Below the pieces are notes generated by a model. That model was given only the letters and a program-made list of their open reading frames with translations, was not told where the DNA came from and did not search any database. Made by a program: the position numbers and the translations under genes. A DNA stretch of 64,000 bases from Hyphomicrobiales bacterium (GTDB taxonomy: Bacteria; Pseudomonadota; Alphaproteobacteria; Rhizobiales; Rhizobiaceae): contig UCEY01000002.1 of assembly GCA_900471605.1 (NCBI GenBank), positions 248,001 through 312,000 on the forward strand, given 5' to 3'. Each line of letters begins with the position of its first letter. Position 1 is the stretch's first letter. Below are positions 18,649 to 26,348 of the stretch, piece by piece.

Positions 18649-19680
18649 TTGCTTTTTCCAACGACACTTGTCGGCAGTTATCCGCAGCCTGAATGGCTGA
18701 TCGACCGCGCCAAGCTCGCGGGCCGTTTCCCGCCACGCGTCCGCGCCAGGGAGCTCTGGCGCATTCCTCAGGAATATCTCGCCGAAGCGCAGAACGATGC
18801 GACGATCATGGCGATCAAGGCCCAGGAGGAGGCCGGCCTCGACATCATCACCGATGGCGAAATTCGCCGCGAGAGCTATTCCAACCGCTTCGCAACCGCG
18901 CTGGAAGGGGTCGATCTCGACAATCCGGGCTCGGCGCTCGACCGCTCCGGCCATCCGAACCCCGTGCCGCGCATCACCGGCAAGATTCGCCGCATGCACG
19001 CCGTCGAAGCCGAGGACGTTAAATTCCTGCGCAGCCACACGGACCGTAAGATCAAGATCACGGTTCCCGGCCCCTTCACCATGTCGCAACAGGCCCAGAA
19101 CGACTTCTACAAGTCGGAGGAAGAGGCGGCATACGATTACGCCGATGCGGTGAACGCCGAAATCCGCGATCTCTTCTCCGCGGGCGCCGACGTGGTGCAG
19201 ATCGACGAGCCCTACATGCAGGCCCGACCGCAAAAGGCCGAGCAGTACGGCCTTGCCGCGCTCAACCGCGCGCTGGACGGCATCACGGGCACCACCGCGG
19301 TGCATATCTGCTTCGGTTATGCGGCGATCATCCACGAGCGCCCGACCGGCTACTCGTTCCTCAATCAGCTCTCCGGCTGCTCCTGCCATCAGGTGTCGCT
19401 CGAAACCGCGCAGTCGAACCTTGATTGCTCGACGCTGACCGGCCTTTCCGGCAAGACGCTGATGCTCGGCGTCATCGACCTGTCGGACATGAATGTCGAG
19501 ACGCCGGAAACCGTGGCAAACCGGATCCGCCGCGCACTGCCTTATGTCGAAGCCAAAAACATCATTGTGGCGCCGGATTGCGGCATGAAATATCTGCCGC
19601 GCGAGGTTGCGTTCGGCAAGATGAGGGCGATGGTCGAGGGCGCCAAGATCATGCGCCGCGAATTCGGCGAAGCCGCCTGA
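18649..19680 (+). CDS. Cobalamin-independent methionine synthase core-family methyltransferase
   Basis: A 343-residue protein corresponding to the C-terminal catalytic domain of MetE without the N-terminal barrel. Zinc ligands are recognisable: the His and Cys of VHICFGY, a Glu in CHQVSLETAQS, and the Cys of VAPDCGMKY. It should move a methyl group to a thiol such as homocysteine, from methyl-folate or another donor. I place the start at the TTG at 18649 because GGGAGGA sits seven bases before it and an in-frame ATG at 18613 lies inside the -10 box. A well-formed terminator follows at 19700. Neighbours are catabolic, not biosynthetic, so the donor may be a methylated catabolite. Confidence 0.75.
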   Translation: MLFPTTLVGSYPQPEWLIDRAKLAGRFPPRVRARELWRIPQEYLAEAQNDATIMAIKAQEEAGLDIITDGEIRRESYSNRFATALEGVDLDNPGSALDRSGHPNPVPRITGKIRRMHAVEAEDVKFLRSHTDRKIKITVPGPFTMSQQAQNDFYKSEEEAAYDYADAVNAEIRDLFSAGADVVQIDEPYMQARPQKAEQYGLAALNRALDGITGTTAVHICFGYAAIIHERPTGYSFLNQLSGCSCHQVSLETAQSNLDCSTLTGLSGKTLMLGVIDLSDMNVETPETVANRIRRALPYVEAKNIIVAPDCGMKYLPREVAFGKMRAMVEGAKIMRREFGEAA

Positions 19681-19699
19681 TTTCCATCAGATGTCTGAT

Positions 19700-19736
19700 A
19701 AAAGGGCGATTGCTGCCGGCAATCGCCCTTTTATTT
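19700..19736 (+). terminator. Rho-independent terminator
   Basis: Perfect arms AAAAGGGCGATTGC (19700-19713) and GCAATCGCCCTTTT (19719-19732) flank TGCCG, then TATTTTGG follows. Ends the MetE-core transcript. Confidence 0.92.
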
Positions 19737-19782
19737 TGGCTTTTGCGTCTCCCGCCACCGGCATAATGTGCACGAGAATTGT

Positions 19783-19868
19783 AATTTAGTATCCTAAATT
19801 GTCGGTATTGGAGTATTTATATCCTATAATTCTCGATATTGTATCCCAATGAAATTTCATGTATACAT
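19783..19868. promoter_or_regulatory. AT-rich palindrome-dense control region of the hydrolase-ligAB operon
   Basis: Within the roughly 300 bases between 19681 and 19987, the stretch 19765-19880 is clearly AT-rich. It holds AATTTAG / CTAAATT (19783-19789, 19794-19800), palindromes GAAATTTC (19851-19858) and ATGTATACAT (19859-19868), and three spaced copies of TATCC(T/C)A at 19790, 19820 and 19842. ATGTATACAT resembles GntR-family operators. No gene is seen in the gap. Confidence 0.5.
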
Positions 19869-19987
19869 TTATGTGGGAGGATATTTCCGGCGGGATGGGC
19901 CGATGATCTCCTCCTCAATTCAGTGACGGCGTCGGTTTGTGGTTGGGGCGTCTGCCCCGCACGCCTGGCCGGCTCGATAGGAAGATC

Positions 19988-20698
19988 ATGGCGGCGACAC
20001 TTGTTCTCATACCCGGGCTTGTATCGGACTCGATCGTCTGGGCACCCCTGGCCGAAGCGGCTTTCGGTTTCACCTCCGTTCGGCACGCCGATCTCTCCGA
20101 CGGCAGGTCGATTACCGGAATGGCCCGGAAGCTTCTCGACGAGACGCCAGGGGACATCATTGCCGTCGGGCACTCAATGGGCGGGCGCGTTGCCATGGAA
20201 ATGGCGCACATTGCGCCGGATCGGATCCGCGGCCTGGTGCTGGCGAATACCGGCCATCATCCGAAGCGTGAAGGCGAGGAGGTCAAGCGTCAGCAGATGA
20301 TCGATCTCGGCAACCGCAGCATCGAAGAACTGGCGCGTCAATGGCTGCCGCCGATGCTCGACCCGGCCCGAGTCGGTGACCGAGACTTGATCGACAGCCT
20401 GCAGGCCATGGTACTGCGCGCAGGCTCGGAGGTGCATGAGCGCCATATCCGCGCGCTGATCGGCCGGCCGGATGCCAGCGCCTACGTCGCCGATATTACC
20501 TGCCCGATCCTGCTTGTCGCGGCCCGCCAGGATGGCTGGAGCCCAATCGGGCAACATCAGGAAATCGCCGACGCGGCACCTGATGCCGAACTCGTCATTA
20601 TTGAAAATGCAGGGCATTTCGCTCCCGTCGAACGGCCCGCGGAAACGACCGCCGCCATCACCGAATGGCTGGCGCGCAGATTTGGAGAAACGCAATGA
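19988..20698 (+). CDS. Alpha/beta-fold hydrolase
   Basis: A 236-residue alpha/beta hydrolase. The nucleophile elbow is GHSMGG (Ser), the acid lies in LVAARQDGWSP and the His in NAGHFAPVERP, so the triad is complete. The family includes carboxyl esterases and C-C bond hydrolases of aromatic pathways. The start at 19988 has AGGAAG before it; the frame extends upstream but with implausible sequence. Its stop overlaps the ATG of ligA by four bases (ATGA), so it belongs to the ligAB operon and may hydrolyse an ester before ring cleavage or a product after it. Which of the two cannot be told from sequence. Confidence 0.83.
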   Translation: MAATLVLIPGLVSDSIVWAPLAEAAFGFTSVRHADLSDGRSITGMARKLLDETPGDIIAVGHSMGGRVAMEMAHIAPDRIRGLVLANTGHHPKREGEEVKRQQMIDLGNRSIEELARQWLPPMLDPARVGDRDLIDSLQAMVLRAGSEVHERHIRALIGRPDASAYVADITCPILLVAARQDGWSPIGQHQEIADAAPDAELVIIENAGHFAPVERPAETTAAITEWLARRFGETQ

Positions 20699-21045
20699 GT
20701 GCAGCAGCTACGATACCGGATACCCCGCTTTTCGACCGGGCGGGTTCGATCCGCGGCTACCGGATCAACAAGATGGCGATGGCGCTTGGTCAGCCCGTCA
20801 ACCGAGCCGCCTTCAAGGCCGACGAGGAAGCCTATCTCGACAGTTTCGGGCTGAGCGCCGAGGAAAAATCCGCGGTGATGGGCCGCGACTGGCACGAGAT
20901 GGTCCGCCTCGGCGGCAATCTCTTCTTCATCCTGAAGATTTCCGCGGTCGACCCCACCCCGATCACCCGCATCGGCGCGGCGCAGGCCAGCATGGAACAC
21001 GAAGACTTCCTGCATCTGAGATTGGGAAAAAAGCGCAATGGCTAA
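20695..21045 (+). CDS. ligA: Protocatechuate 4,5-dioxygenase alpha-subunit-like protein
   Basis: A 116-residue LigA-family protein, the small helical subunit of class III extradiol dioxygenases. Its body (RGYRINKMAMALG, SAEEKSAVMGRDWHEMVRLGGNLFFILK) matches the family; LigA closes the active site of LigB. It overlaps the preceding hydrolase by four bases and the LigB-like gene by eight, an arrangement expected for subunits of one complex. At 116 residues it is shorter than classic LigA (about 139), missing part of the C-terminus. Substrate could be protocatechuate, gallate or a methoxylated analogue. Confidence 0.85.
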   Translation: MSAAATIPDTPLFDRAGSIRGYRINKMAMALGQPVNRAAFKADEEAYLDSFGLSAEEKSAVMGRDWHEMVRLGGNLFFILKISAVDPTPITRIGAAQASMEHEDFLHLRLGKKRNG

Positions 21046-21880
21046 GATCATCGGTGGGCTCGGAACGAGCCACGTTCCTTCGATTGGTGCTGCGCTCGAC
21101 AAGGGACTGCGCGACACGCCGGACTGGAAGCCGTTCTTCGACGGTTATGAGGCCGGCAAGCAGTGGATGCGGGACGCCAAGCCCGATATCGCGGTCGTCA
21201 TCTTCAACGATCACGGCAATACCTTCTTTCTCGACCGCGTGCCGACCTTCGCCGTCGGCGTCGCCGAAACCTACAATCCGGTCGACGAAGGCTGGGGTCC
21301 GCGAGCCATCCCGGCATTCGAAGGTGCGGTGGATTTTTCCTGGCATTTCGTCGACAAGCTGGTCGAGCGCCATTTCGACCCGATGGTCTGCCGCGAGATC
21401 GAGGTGGATCACGGCCTGCAGGTGCCGATGGAACTGTTCTTCGGCCGTCCGGATGCATGGCCGGTGAAGGTCCTGCCGATCTGGGTCAACACCATCCAGT
21501 ATCCGATCCCGACCCCGCAGCGCTGCTGGGACATGGGCAAGGTTCTGCGCGAAGCGATCGAAAGCTGGCCCGGCGACGAGCGCGTCGTCATTCTCGGCAC
21601 CGGCGGCCTGTCGCACCAGCTCCAGGGCGCCCGCGCCGGTTTCATCAATCAGGCGGCCGACCGCGCCTGGCTCGACGGCATCGCCAACAATCCGGAACCC
21701 TACCGCGCCATGAGCCGCGAGGATTATGTTGAACAGTTCGGTTCCGAAGGCGCCGAGCTGATCATGTGGCTCGTCATGCGCGCCGCGATGAACAGCGACG
21801 TCAACCTCGTCCACAAGCACTACCACGCGCCGGCCTCGATGACGGGCGCCGGCATGGTCGTGCTGGAAAATGCGGCCTGA
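21038..21880 (+). CDS. ligB: Class III extradiol ring-cleavage dioxygenase, LigB-like beta subunit
   Basis: A 280-residue LigB-family dioxygenase that uses Fe(II) and O2 to open a catechol-type ring. By position, expected metal ligands are His12 (GTSHVPS), His59 (FNDHGN) and a Glu near 240 (GAELIMW), with His125 (VDHGLQVP) and His193 (GLSHQLQG) matching the acid-base histidines of known LigB. All are present. It follows ligA with an eight-base overlap. Ring cleavage between carbons 4 and 5 of protocatechuate is the family reaction, but gallate or 3-O-methylgallate are equally possible. The genes for the classical next steps (ligC, ligI, ligJ) are not in this window. Confidence 0.88.
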   Translation: MAKIIGGLGTSHVPSIGAALDKGLRDTPDWKPFFDGYEAGKQWMRDAKPDIAVVIFNDHGNTFFLDRVPTFAVGVAETYNPVDEGWGPRAIPAFEGAVDFSWHFVDKLVERHFDPMVCREIEVDHGLQVPMELFFGRPDAWPVKVLPIWVNTIQYPIPTPQRCWDMGKVLREAIESWPGDERVVILGTGGLSHQLQGARAGFINQAADRAWLDGIANNPEPYRAMSREDYVEQFGSEGAELIMWLVMRAAMNSDVNLVHKHYHAPASMTGAGMVVLENAA

Positions 21881-21884
21881 CCCG

Positions 21885-22211
21885 ATGTTCTTCCTGATGC
21901 GCTGCCTGCACCACAAAGGCCAGGACGTCGCCCGCGATACCCATCGCCCGTCGCACCGCGCTTGGGTCCAGTCGGGTGGAGATGGACTTGCCGCGGTTCT
22001 GATCGGCTCCGCCCTCGTCGACGACGGCGGTTCCTCGATCGGCAATTTTGGTATTCTCGAAGCTGCGAGCCTTGAGGAAGCGCGCGCCTTTGCCGAAGGC
22101 GATCCCTTCAATCGCGCCGGGATCGTCGCGTCGATCGAACTGACCCGACTGCCGGACGCATTCCAGGCAGCCCGCATCAGCGACCCGATGACCCCGCGAA
22201 AGAATAGCTAA
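21885..22211 (+). CDS. YciI-family protein
   Basis: A 108-residue YciI-like protein with the ferredoxin-like fold: MFFLMRCLHHKG, HRAWVQSGG, IGNFGILEAASLEEARAFAEGDPFNRAGI. The conserved His and the Asp-Pro-Phe of the family are visible. Family members include small hydrolases and isomerases in aromatic-degradation clusters, related in fold to muconolactone isomerase. The ATG at 21885 starts five bases after the ligB stop, or an ATG at 21870 would overlap it. It is the last gene of the hydrolase-ligA-ligB operon; two hairpins follow its stop. It could act on the ring-cleavage product (inference). Confidence 0.78.
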   Translation: MFFLMRCLHHKGQDVARDTHRPSHRAWVQSGGDGLAAVLIGSALVDDGGSSIGNFGILEAASLEEARAFAEGDPFNRAGIVASIELTRLPDAFQAARISDPMTPRKNS

Positions 22212-22213
22212 CA

Positions 22214-22279
22214 CCCCGCCTTTCGGGGACCAGCATCAGAAAAGGCGATGCCATCCATGCCGGGATGGTGTCGCCTTTT
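22214..22279 (+). terminator. Double hairpin after the ligAB operon
   Basis: First hairpin CCCCG / CGGGG (22214-22228) just after the stop, then a long stem AAAAGGCGATGCCATCC / GGATGGTGTCGCCTTTT (22240-22256, 22263-22279) with two wobble pairs and a terminal T run. The second is a good rho-independent terminator. Confidence 0.85.
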
Positions 22280-22392
22280 GCTGTTCGGCTCGCTTCATCG
22301 GGAAGATCGCGACAGCCGTTCAGTCTTTGTGAAGGACTGGCAGCCAATGTGTTGCAATTCCTGGGCGATTCGCCTGACAGTACGGAGAGTAC

Positions 22393-22647
22393 ATGACACT
22401 GCTGCAATTCCCGGCCGACCGGCGCACCGCTGATGTGAAACGTTGCGCCGAGGCTCTTCTGCGGCTTCACGGTGAACAGGCCAACCGCTTCTGGCGGTCG
22501 GAAATGGCAGGTTTTGCGGCAGCCCTGAGATCCCAGGGCGTCGCGGATGCGGAAATCTCCCGGCAGGCCGGCCTGTTCATGCACGCGGTCCAGATGGAGC
22601 TGCAGAACAGCTGCATCGATGACGGAACGAGCGCCGTGGCCGGCTGA
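22393..22647 (+). CDS. Small DUF6074-like protein
   Basis: An 84-residue protein that begins MTLLQFPADRRTADVKRCAEALLRLHGEQAN and continues FWRSEMAGFAAALRSQGV. This opening (FPxxRR, then a helical segment with RFWR) is typical of a short protein found widely in rhizobia and annotated as DUF6074. The function is unknown. GGAGAG lies before the ATG. No signal peptide or membrane segment is visible. It stands alone between the ligAB terminator and a long gene-free stretch. Confidence 0.65.
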   Translation: MTLLQFPADRRTADVKRCAEALLRLHGEQANRFWRSEMAGFAAALRSQGVADAEISRQAGLFMHAVQMELQNSCIDDGTSAVAG

Positions 22648-23196
22648 CCTGCCGCGGCATCTCCCGATCTGGTTGTCGGGCGGCAGGGTGCCGCTCGGAT
22701 CTTAGCCGATTTTCATTTCCTTTGAATATTGTGACCGGCCTCGCGGCCGAATCCCCTAAACATTTCTCGAAATGCGGGCTGAACGGCACTCGACGGGAGT
22801 GCGGTTAGGCTTCCAAGCGCTCCGTTCCAAGCAAGATCGCGTTCCTGCAGGTTGCGGCAATGCCCCTTTGGTCGCCGGCGATTTGCAGAGCGTCTTCCTA
22901 TCCGTAGCCACCTCTACCGCGCTTATACATAGGCGATCGGGAGATCGCCTATGTCGTCAGGGAGGCGGCCGAGAGTATGCGCCCGTCATCGGATGTTCAA
23001 CTTGAGATTTCATCGCTTCTCTTTTCCGCCATCAGTAAAGATTCGAAAATCATAATATTATAAGAAATAAGATTAGAAAATAACGCGAATCTAATGAGAA
23101 AAATAGTCAATCCAGATGTTTCGCATAGGTTGATGGCAATAAAATATTACTGTTATGACGGAATGTCGTCATGATTCCCCATTTTCGGAAGATAAA
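22648..23196. other. Gene-free stretch before the autotransporter, with a perfect 12-base inverted repeat
   Basis: About 550 bases with no convincing gene. At 22927-22954 the arms ACATAGGCGATC and GATCGCCTATGT are perfect and enclose GGGA; no T tract follows, so it is not an obvious terminator. From about 23030 to 23190 composition turns strongly AT-rich, probably the promoter region of the autotransporter. Confidence 0.55.
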
Positions 23197-24666
23197 ATGA
23201 AGCTTAATCTGATATTGGCTCCTTTGGCTGGAGCGGTATTTCTTGGATTGTCCACTCAGGCCTATGCGATCTCGGCAGGATGCGCAGCAGTAAATGGTCT
23301 CTCGGCGGCGAGCGCCCAGTACGGCCCATATTATTCGCTCACAAATTCCCCTCTCGATGAGGGCGACGTGGTGACGATCTCGGGTGATTCAGCCAACGCC
23401 ACCTGGGAGTTTTCGAACGGGCCGGCGCAGGACTCAATCCCCTCGTCACCGAAATATGGAATTTCCGCCGGCGCTTTTTCCTACAGCTTTACGGTTCCGG
23501 CTGGAGGTCTTCCCAAACTCGGCATCTTTGACACCAACTACACCGGTCCTGGCACTATGAGGAACCTGTCGTTGACCTGCCTGGGTACAACATCTGGTTC
23601 GCCGCCGGTTGCCGGAAGTATTCAGGCTGATCCGCAGAAGGCTATGGAATACGTCGGTTCGGTGCTCGCGCTGGAAACGGCGACAATGCATTCTCAAAAG
23701 ATTGGCAGCGTCGTTCGCAATAGGCTTGCGAAACCCGGCTCCAGAAGCGCCTCTCAAGGCACGGGTTCCGACAGTTCCGTCGGAGCGACCGCGTTGCAAT
23801 ATGCGCCGGCGGTAACTTCCGGTTTCGCACTGAATGCGGCTGCCAGCGCGGTCAATGCAATTGCCAACCGTGCGCTTCAAGAAGTTTCTTCCGATCGATT
23901 CTCCGTCTGGTCGTCGATCGGCTTCAGCCGTATCGAGCAAAGCGTGACCGGGGGTTCGTTCGATGGCAACATCCTGGATTTCAGCGTCGGCGGGGACTAC
24001 AAGTTCAGTGATGATTTCCTTGCGGGCGCTTCGGTGCTTGGAAGTCGTTCGAAACTCGATCTCGACTTCAATGACGGATCGCTTCGCGCGACTGAAATCG
24101 GGATTGCCCCCTACATTGGCTACAATATTGCAAACGATCTGATCTTTGACGCGTCGTTCGGCTATTCGAAACTCGACTATGACCTCACGCGCAACGCTGG
24201 GGCCATCTCAGGTGACATCGATGCCCGCCGACTGTTCGTCTCGGCAGGATTGAGTGGCGAGGCAGCTCTCGGCAGTGTGACCTTCACCCCTGCAATCCGT
24301 ACGATCTACGCCCGGGAGTGGCAGGATTCCTATGTTGATAGCTCTGGCCTGTCGGTCGGCAAGAATGATTTCGATCTGGGCAAGCTGACCCTGTCGACCG
24401 AATTCTCTTACGACTTGGAGATGGGCGAACTGCCGATCACGACCTTCATTCGTATGGATGGAAACTGGATGTATGAACGTCCTGACAGCGTTGTCCTGGC
24501 AACGGGTGATATCTATCGCGCTGACGTGCTCTCGGCAGATGTTACTTTGGGGATCACCACCCGCCAGAACGGCATCAACGCCAGCCTGGAAGTGAGCCGA
24601 ACCGGTTTGTTCGGTGCAGACTTCACCAGTTTCGGGGTGAAGGGTACCCTTTCTGCCTCGTTCTAG
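23197..24666 (+). CDS. Autotransporter-type outer-membrane beta-barrel protein
   Basis: A 489-residue protein. It starts with a signal peptide (MKLNLILAPLAGAVFLGLSTQAYA). Residues about 25-205 form a short Ser/Gly/Thr-rich passenger, and residues about 225-489 are an autotransporter beta-barrel with alternating hydrophobic strands ending in the aromatic ...SFGVKGTLSASF. The barrel would sit in the outer membrane. The passenger has no catalytic motif I can recognise. The start at 23197 follows GGAAGAT; an upstream ATG at 23155 would bury the signal peptide. Codon use is less G/C-biased than neighbouring genes and the upstream DNA is AT-rich, consistent with acquisition or with different selection. 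Confidence 0.82.
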   Translation: MKLNLILAPLAGAVFLGLSTQAYAISAGCAAVNGLSAASAQYGPYYSLTNSPLDEGDVVTISGDSANATWEFSNGPAQDSIPSSPKYGISAGAFSYSFTVPAGGLPKLGIFDTNYTGPGTMRNLSLTCLGTTSGSPPVAGSIQADPQKAMEYVGSVLALETATMHSQKIGSVVRNRLAKPGSRSASQGTGSDSSVGATALQYAPAVTSGFALNAAASAVNAIANRALQEVSSDRFSVWSSIGFSRIEQSVTGGSFDGNILDFSVGGDYKFSDDFLAGASVLGSRSKLDLDFNDGSLRATEIGIAPYIGYNIANDLIFDASFGYSKLDYDLTRNAGAISGDIDARRLFVSAGLSGEAALGSVTFTPAIRTIYAREWQDSYVDSSGLSVGKNDFDLGKLTLSTEFSYDLEMGELPITTFIRMDGNWMYERPDSVVLATGDIYRADVLSADVTLGITTRQNGINASLEVSRTGLFGADFTSFGVKGTLSASF

Positions 24667-24680
24667 TTGCTGCTCCAGGC

Positions 24681-24722
24681 ATTCGCGCGCGCTCAAGCAT
24701 AGGAGGTAGAGCGCGCGCGAAT
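24681..24722 (+). terminator. Strong hairpin after the autotransporter
   Basis: Perfect 14-base arms ATTCGCGCGCGCTC (24681-24694) and GAGCGCGCGCGAAT (24709-24722) around a 14-base loop, followed by GTATTTGTTTC. Likely terminator. From here to the tRNA nothing else was found. Confidence 0.75.
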
Positions 24723-24939
24723 GTATTTGTTTCGGCTTGGTTGCTGGCCGGATGATAGCTGTTCGCTCAGCGTTAGCGTCCGATCGATCGCTTGAGATCC
24801 GATCTGTCTGCCGAATACCGAGGCTTGGATCAAAGACCAGGCAGACACCAGGTCATCGAGGACGGTGAAGATGTAATCACTGCCACCGGCTGATAGCAAT
24901 CCAGCTGTGGGAGTTGGAATACACGTGCTACCTGAAAAC

Positions 24940-25015
24940 TGGTGCCGCTTGCAGGACTCGAACCTGCGACCCCATCATTACGAATGATGTGCTCTACCAC
25001 CTGAGCTAAAGCGGC
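24940..25015 (-). tRNA. tRNA-Thr (anticodon CGT)
   Basis: A complete 76-base cloverleaf on the minus strand. Acceptor stem GCCGCTT / AAGCGGC, D arm GCTC..GAGC, anticodon stem CATCA / TGATG around loop TTCGTAA, T arm GCAGG..CCTGC, discriminator A and encoded CCA. The CGT anticodon reads ACG. Confidence 0.97.
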
Positions 25016-25144
25016 ACGTGCAGCGACGGGTTTGGCCGGGCTGCGAGTGATGCGGCTGATACAGGCAATGACCTGCGATTTCAAGCCGGCTTTTTGGCTT
25101 CTCGACAATTTTCCTGAAAAGACGGTTATTATCCGGCCTTTAGT

Positions 25145-26101
25145 TCAAAGTGCGAGGCGCTGACGGGCCGCCCGGTATTCGCATTCCAGCCGGTCGACGA
25201 GTTCTGCGACCCGAACCACCGCCTTGACCGCCCCGACACCCTGGCCTGCGCCCCAGATCTCCTTCCAGGCCTTCGGCCCGCTGACGGCCTGGTCGAAATC
25301 CATCTTGGACGGATCGGCGACCGGAAGCGCATCCGGGTCCATGCCGGTGGCGGTGATCGAACCCTTGAGATAGTTGCCGTGAATGCCGGTAAAATAGTTG
25401 GAATAGACGACGTCGGCGGCATTCGAATCGACGATCATCTGCTTGTAGCCCTCGACGGCACGCGCCTCTCTCGTGGCGATGAAGGGCGAGCCGATATAGG
25501 CCATGTCGGCGCCCATGGCCTGGGCCGCGAGGATGCCGCCGCCGGTGGCGATCGCGCCGGCGAGCAGCAGCGGCCCGTCGAACCATTCCCGGATCTCCTG
25601 CACCAGCGCGAAAGGTGACAGCGTGCCGGCATGCCCGCCGGCACCGGCGGCGACGGCGATCAGTCCGTCGGCGCCCTTGCGGATCGCCGAATTGGCGTGG
25701 CGGTTGTTGATGATGTCATGCAGCACGATGCCCCCATAGGAATGCACCGCGGCATTCACCTCCGGCACAGCCCCGAGCGAGGAGATGACGATCGGCACCT
25801 TGTATTTCACGCACATCATCAGGTCGTGCTCCAGCCGCTTGTTGGAGGTGTGGACGATCTGGTTGACGGCAAAGGGCGCGGCGGGCCGATCCGGATTGGC
25901 GGCGTCATGAGCGGCGAGATCCTCGGTGATCATGGCCAGCCATTCGTCGAGCTGGCTTTCAGGCCGCGCATTGAGGGCAGGGAAAGCGCCGATGACGCCG
26001 GCCTTGCATTGCGCCAGCGTCAGTTCCGGATGGGAAATGATGAACAGCGGCGATGCGACCACGGGCAGGCGGAGCCTGTCCTTGAGGACTGCTGGAAGCA
26101 T
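25145..26101 (-). CDS. Nitronate monooxygenase (2-nitropropane dioxygenase family)
   Basis: A 318-residue FMN-dependent TIM-barrel enzyme that oxidises alkyl nitronates, detoxifying compounds such as propionate-3-nitronate. It has the family opening RLPVVASPLFIISHPELTLA, the FMN phosphate motifs AGAGGHAG and LLAGAIATGGGILAA, and the conserved GADMAYIGSPFIATREA. The catalytic His is likely the one in AGGHAG. Related proteins also act in fatty-acid metabolism. GGGAGG precedes the ATG. A palindrome at 26126-26141 lies immediately upstream of the gene and shares its core with one near fadD, so it may be in the same regulon (inference). Confidence 0.88.
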   Translation of the reverse strand: MLPAVLKDRLRLPVVASPLFIISHPELTLAQCKAGVIGAFPALNARPESQLDEWLAMITEDLAAHDAANPDRPAAPFAVNQIVHTSNKRLEHDLMMCVKYKVPIVISSLGAVPEVNAAVHSYGGIVLHDIINNRHANSAIRKGADGLIAVAAGAGGHAGTLSPFALVQEIREWFDGPLLLAGAIATGGGILAAQAMGADMAYIGSPFIATREARAVEGYKQMIVDSNAADVVYSNYFTGIHGNYLKGSITATGMDPDALPVADPSKMDFDQAVSGPKAWKEIWGAGQGVGAVKAVVRVAELVDRLECEYRAARQRLAL

Positions 26102-26125
26102 GGATCAAAAACCTCCCGATTGACC

Positions 26126-26311
26126 TTTACGCAAACGTAAGTCGGTCTATCAGATCATCCGCGGCGCGAAAAGCCGGTGGAAAGATTTTCGCAGCGGAAC
26201 TTCGCGACGCCCGGCGAAGGCTGCCGACATATCCTGTCCTTATTTTTGGCCATGGTGCAGTCGAAGGCGGTGCTTGCAGTTCCGCAGCGGAGAGGTTACC
26301 GAAACGTAAAC
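26126..26311. promoter_or_regulatory. Two operator-like sites in the divergent region before nitronate monooxygenase
   Basis: TTTACGCAAACGTAAG at 26126-26141 and GTTACCGAAACGTAAA at 26296-26311 match each other at 13 of 16 positions and the fadD-upstream palindrome at 8278 in the ACG..AAACGT core. One lies close to each of the divergent genes. The spacing and core suggest a shared regulator of the LiuR type (inference). Confidence 0.45.
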
Positions 26312-26348
26312 TCCCGCGCAGGGGAAAGAGTATGAAGAAGGACCGGCA

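Noticed and set aside
22648..22926. Short frames in the gene-poor stretch
   Set aside because: None has a ribosome-binding site or a recognisable protein pattern.
24681..25015. An integrated island with an attachment site in tRNA-Thr
   Set aside because: No integrase, no repeated copy of the tRNA 3' end and no mobility gene was seen.
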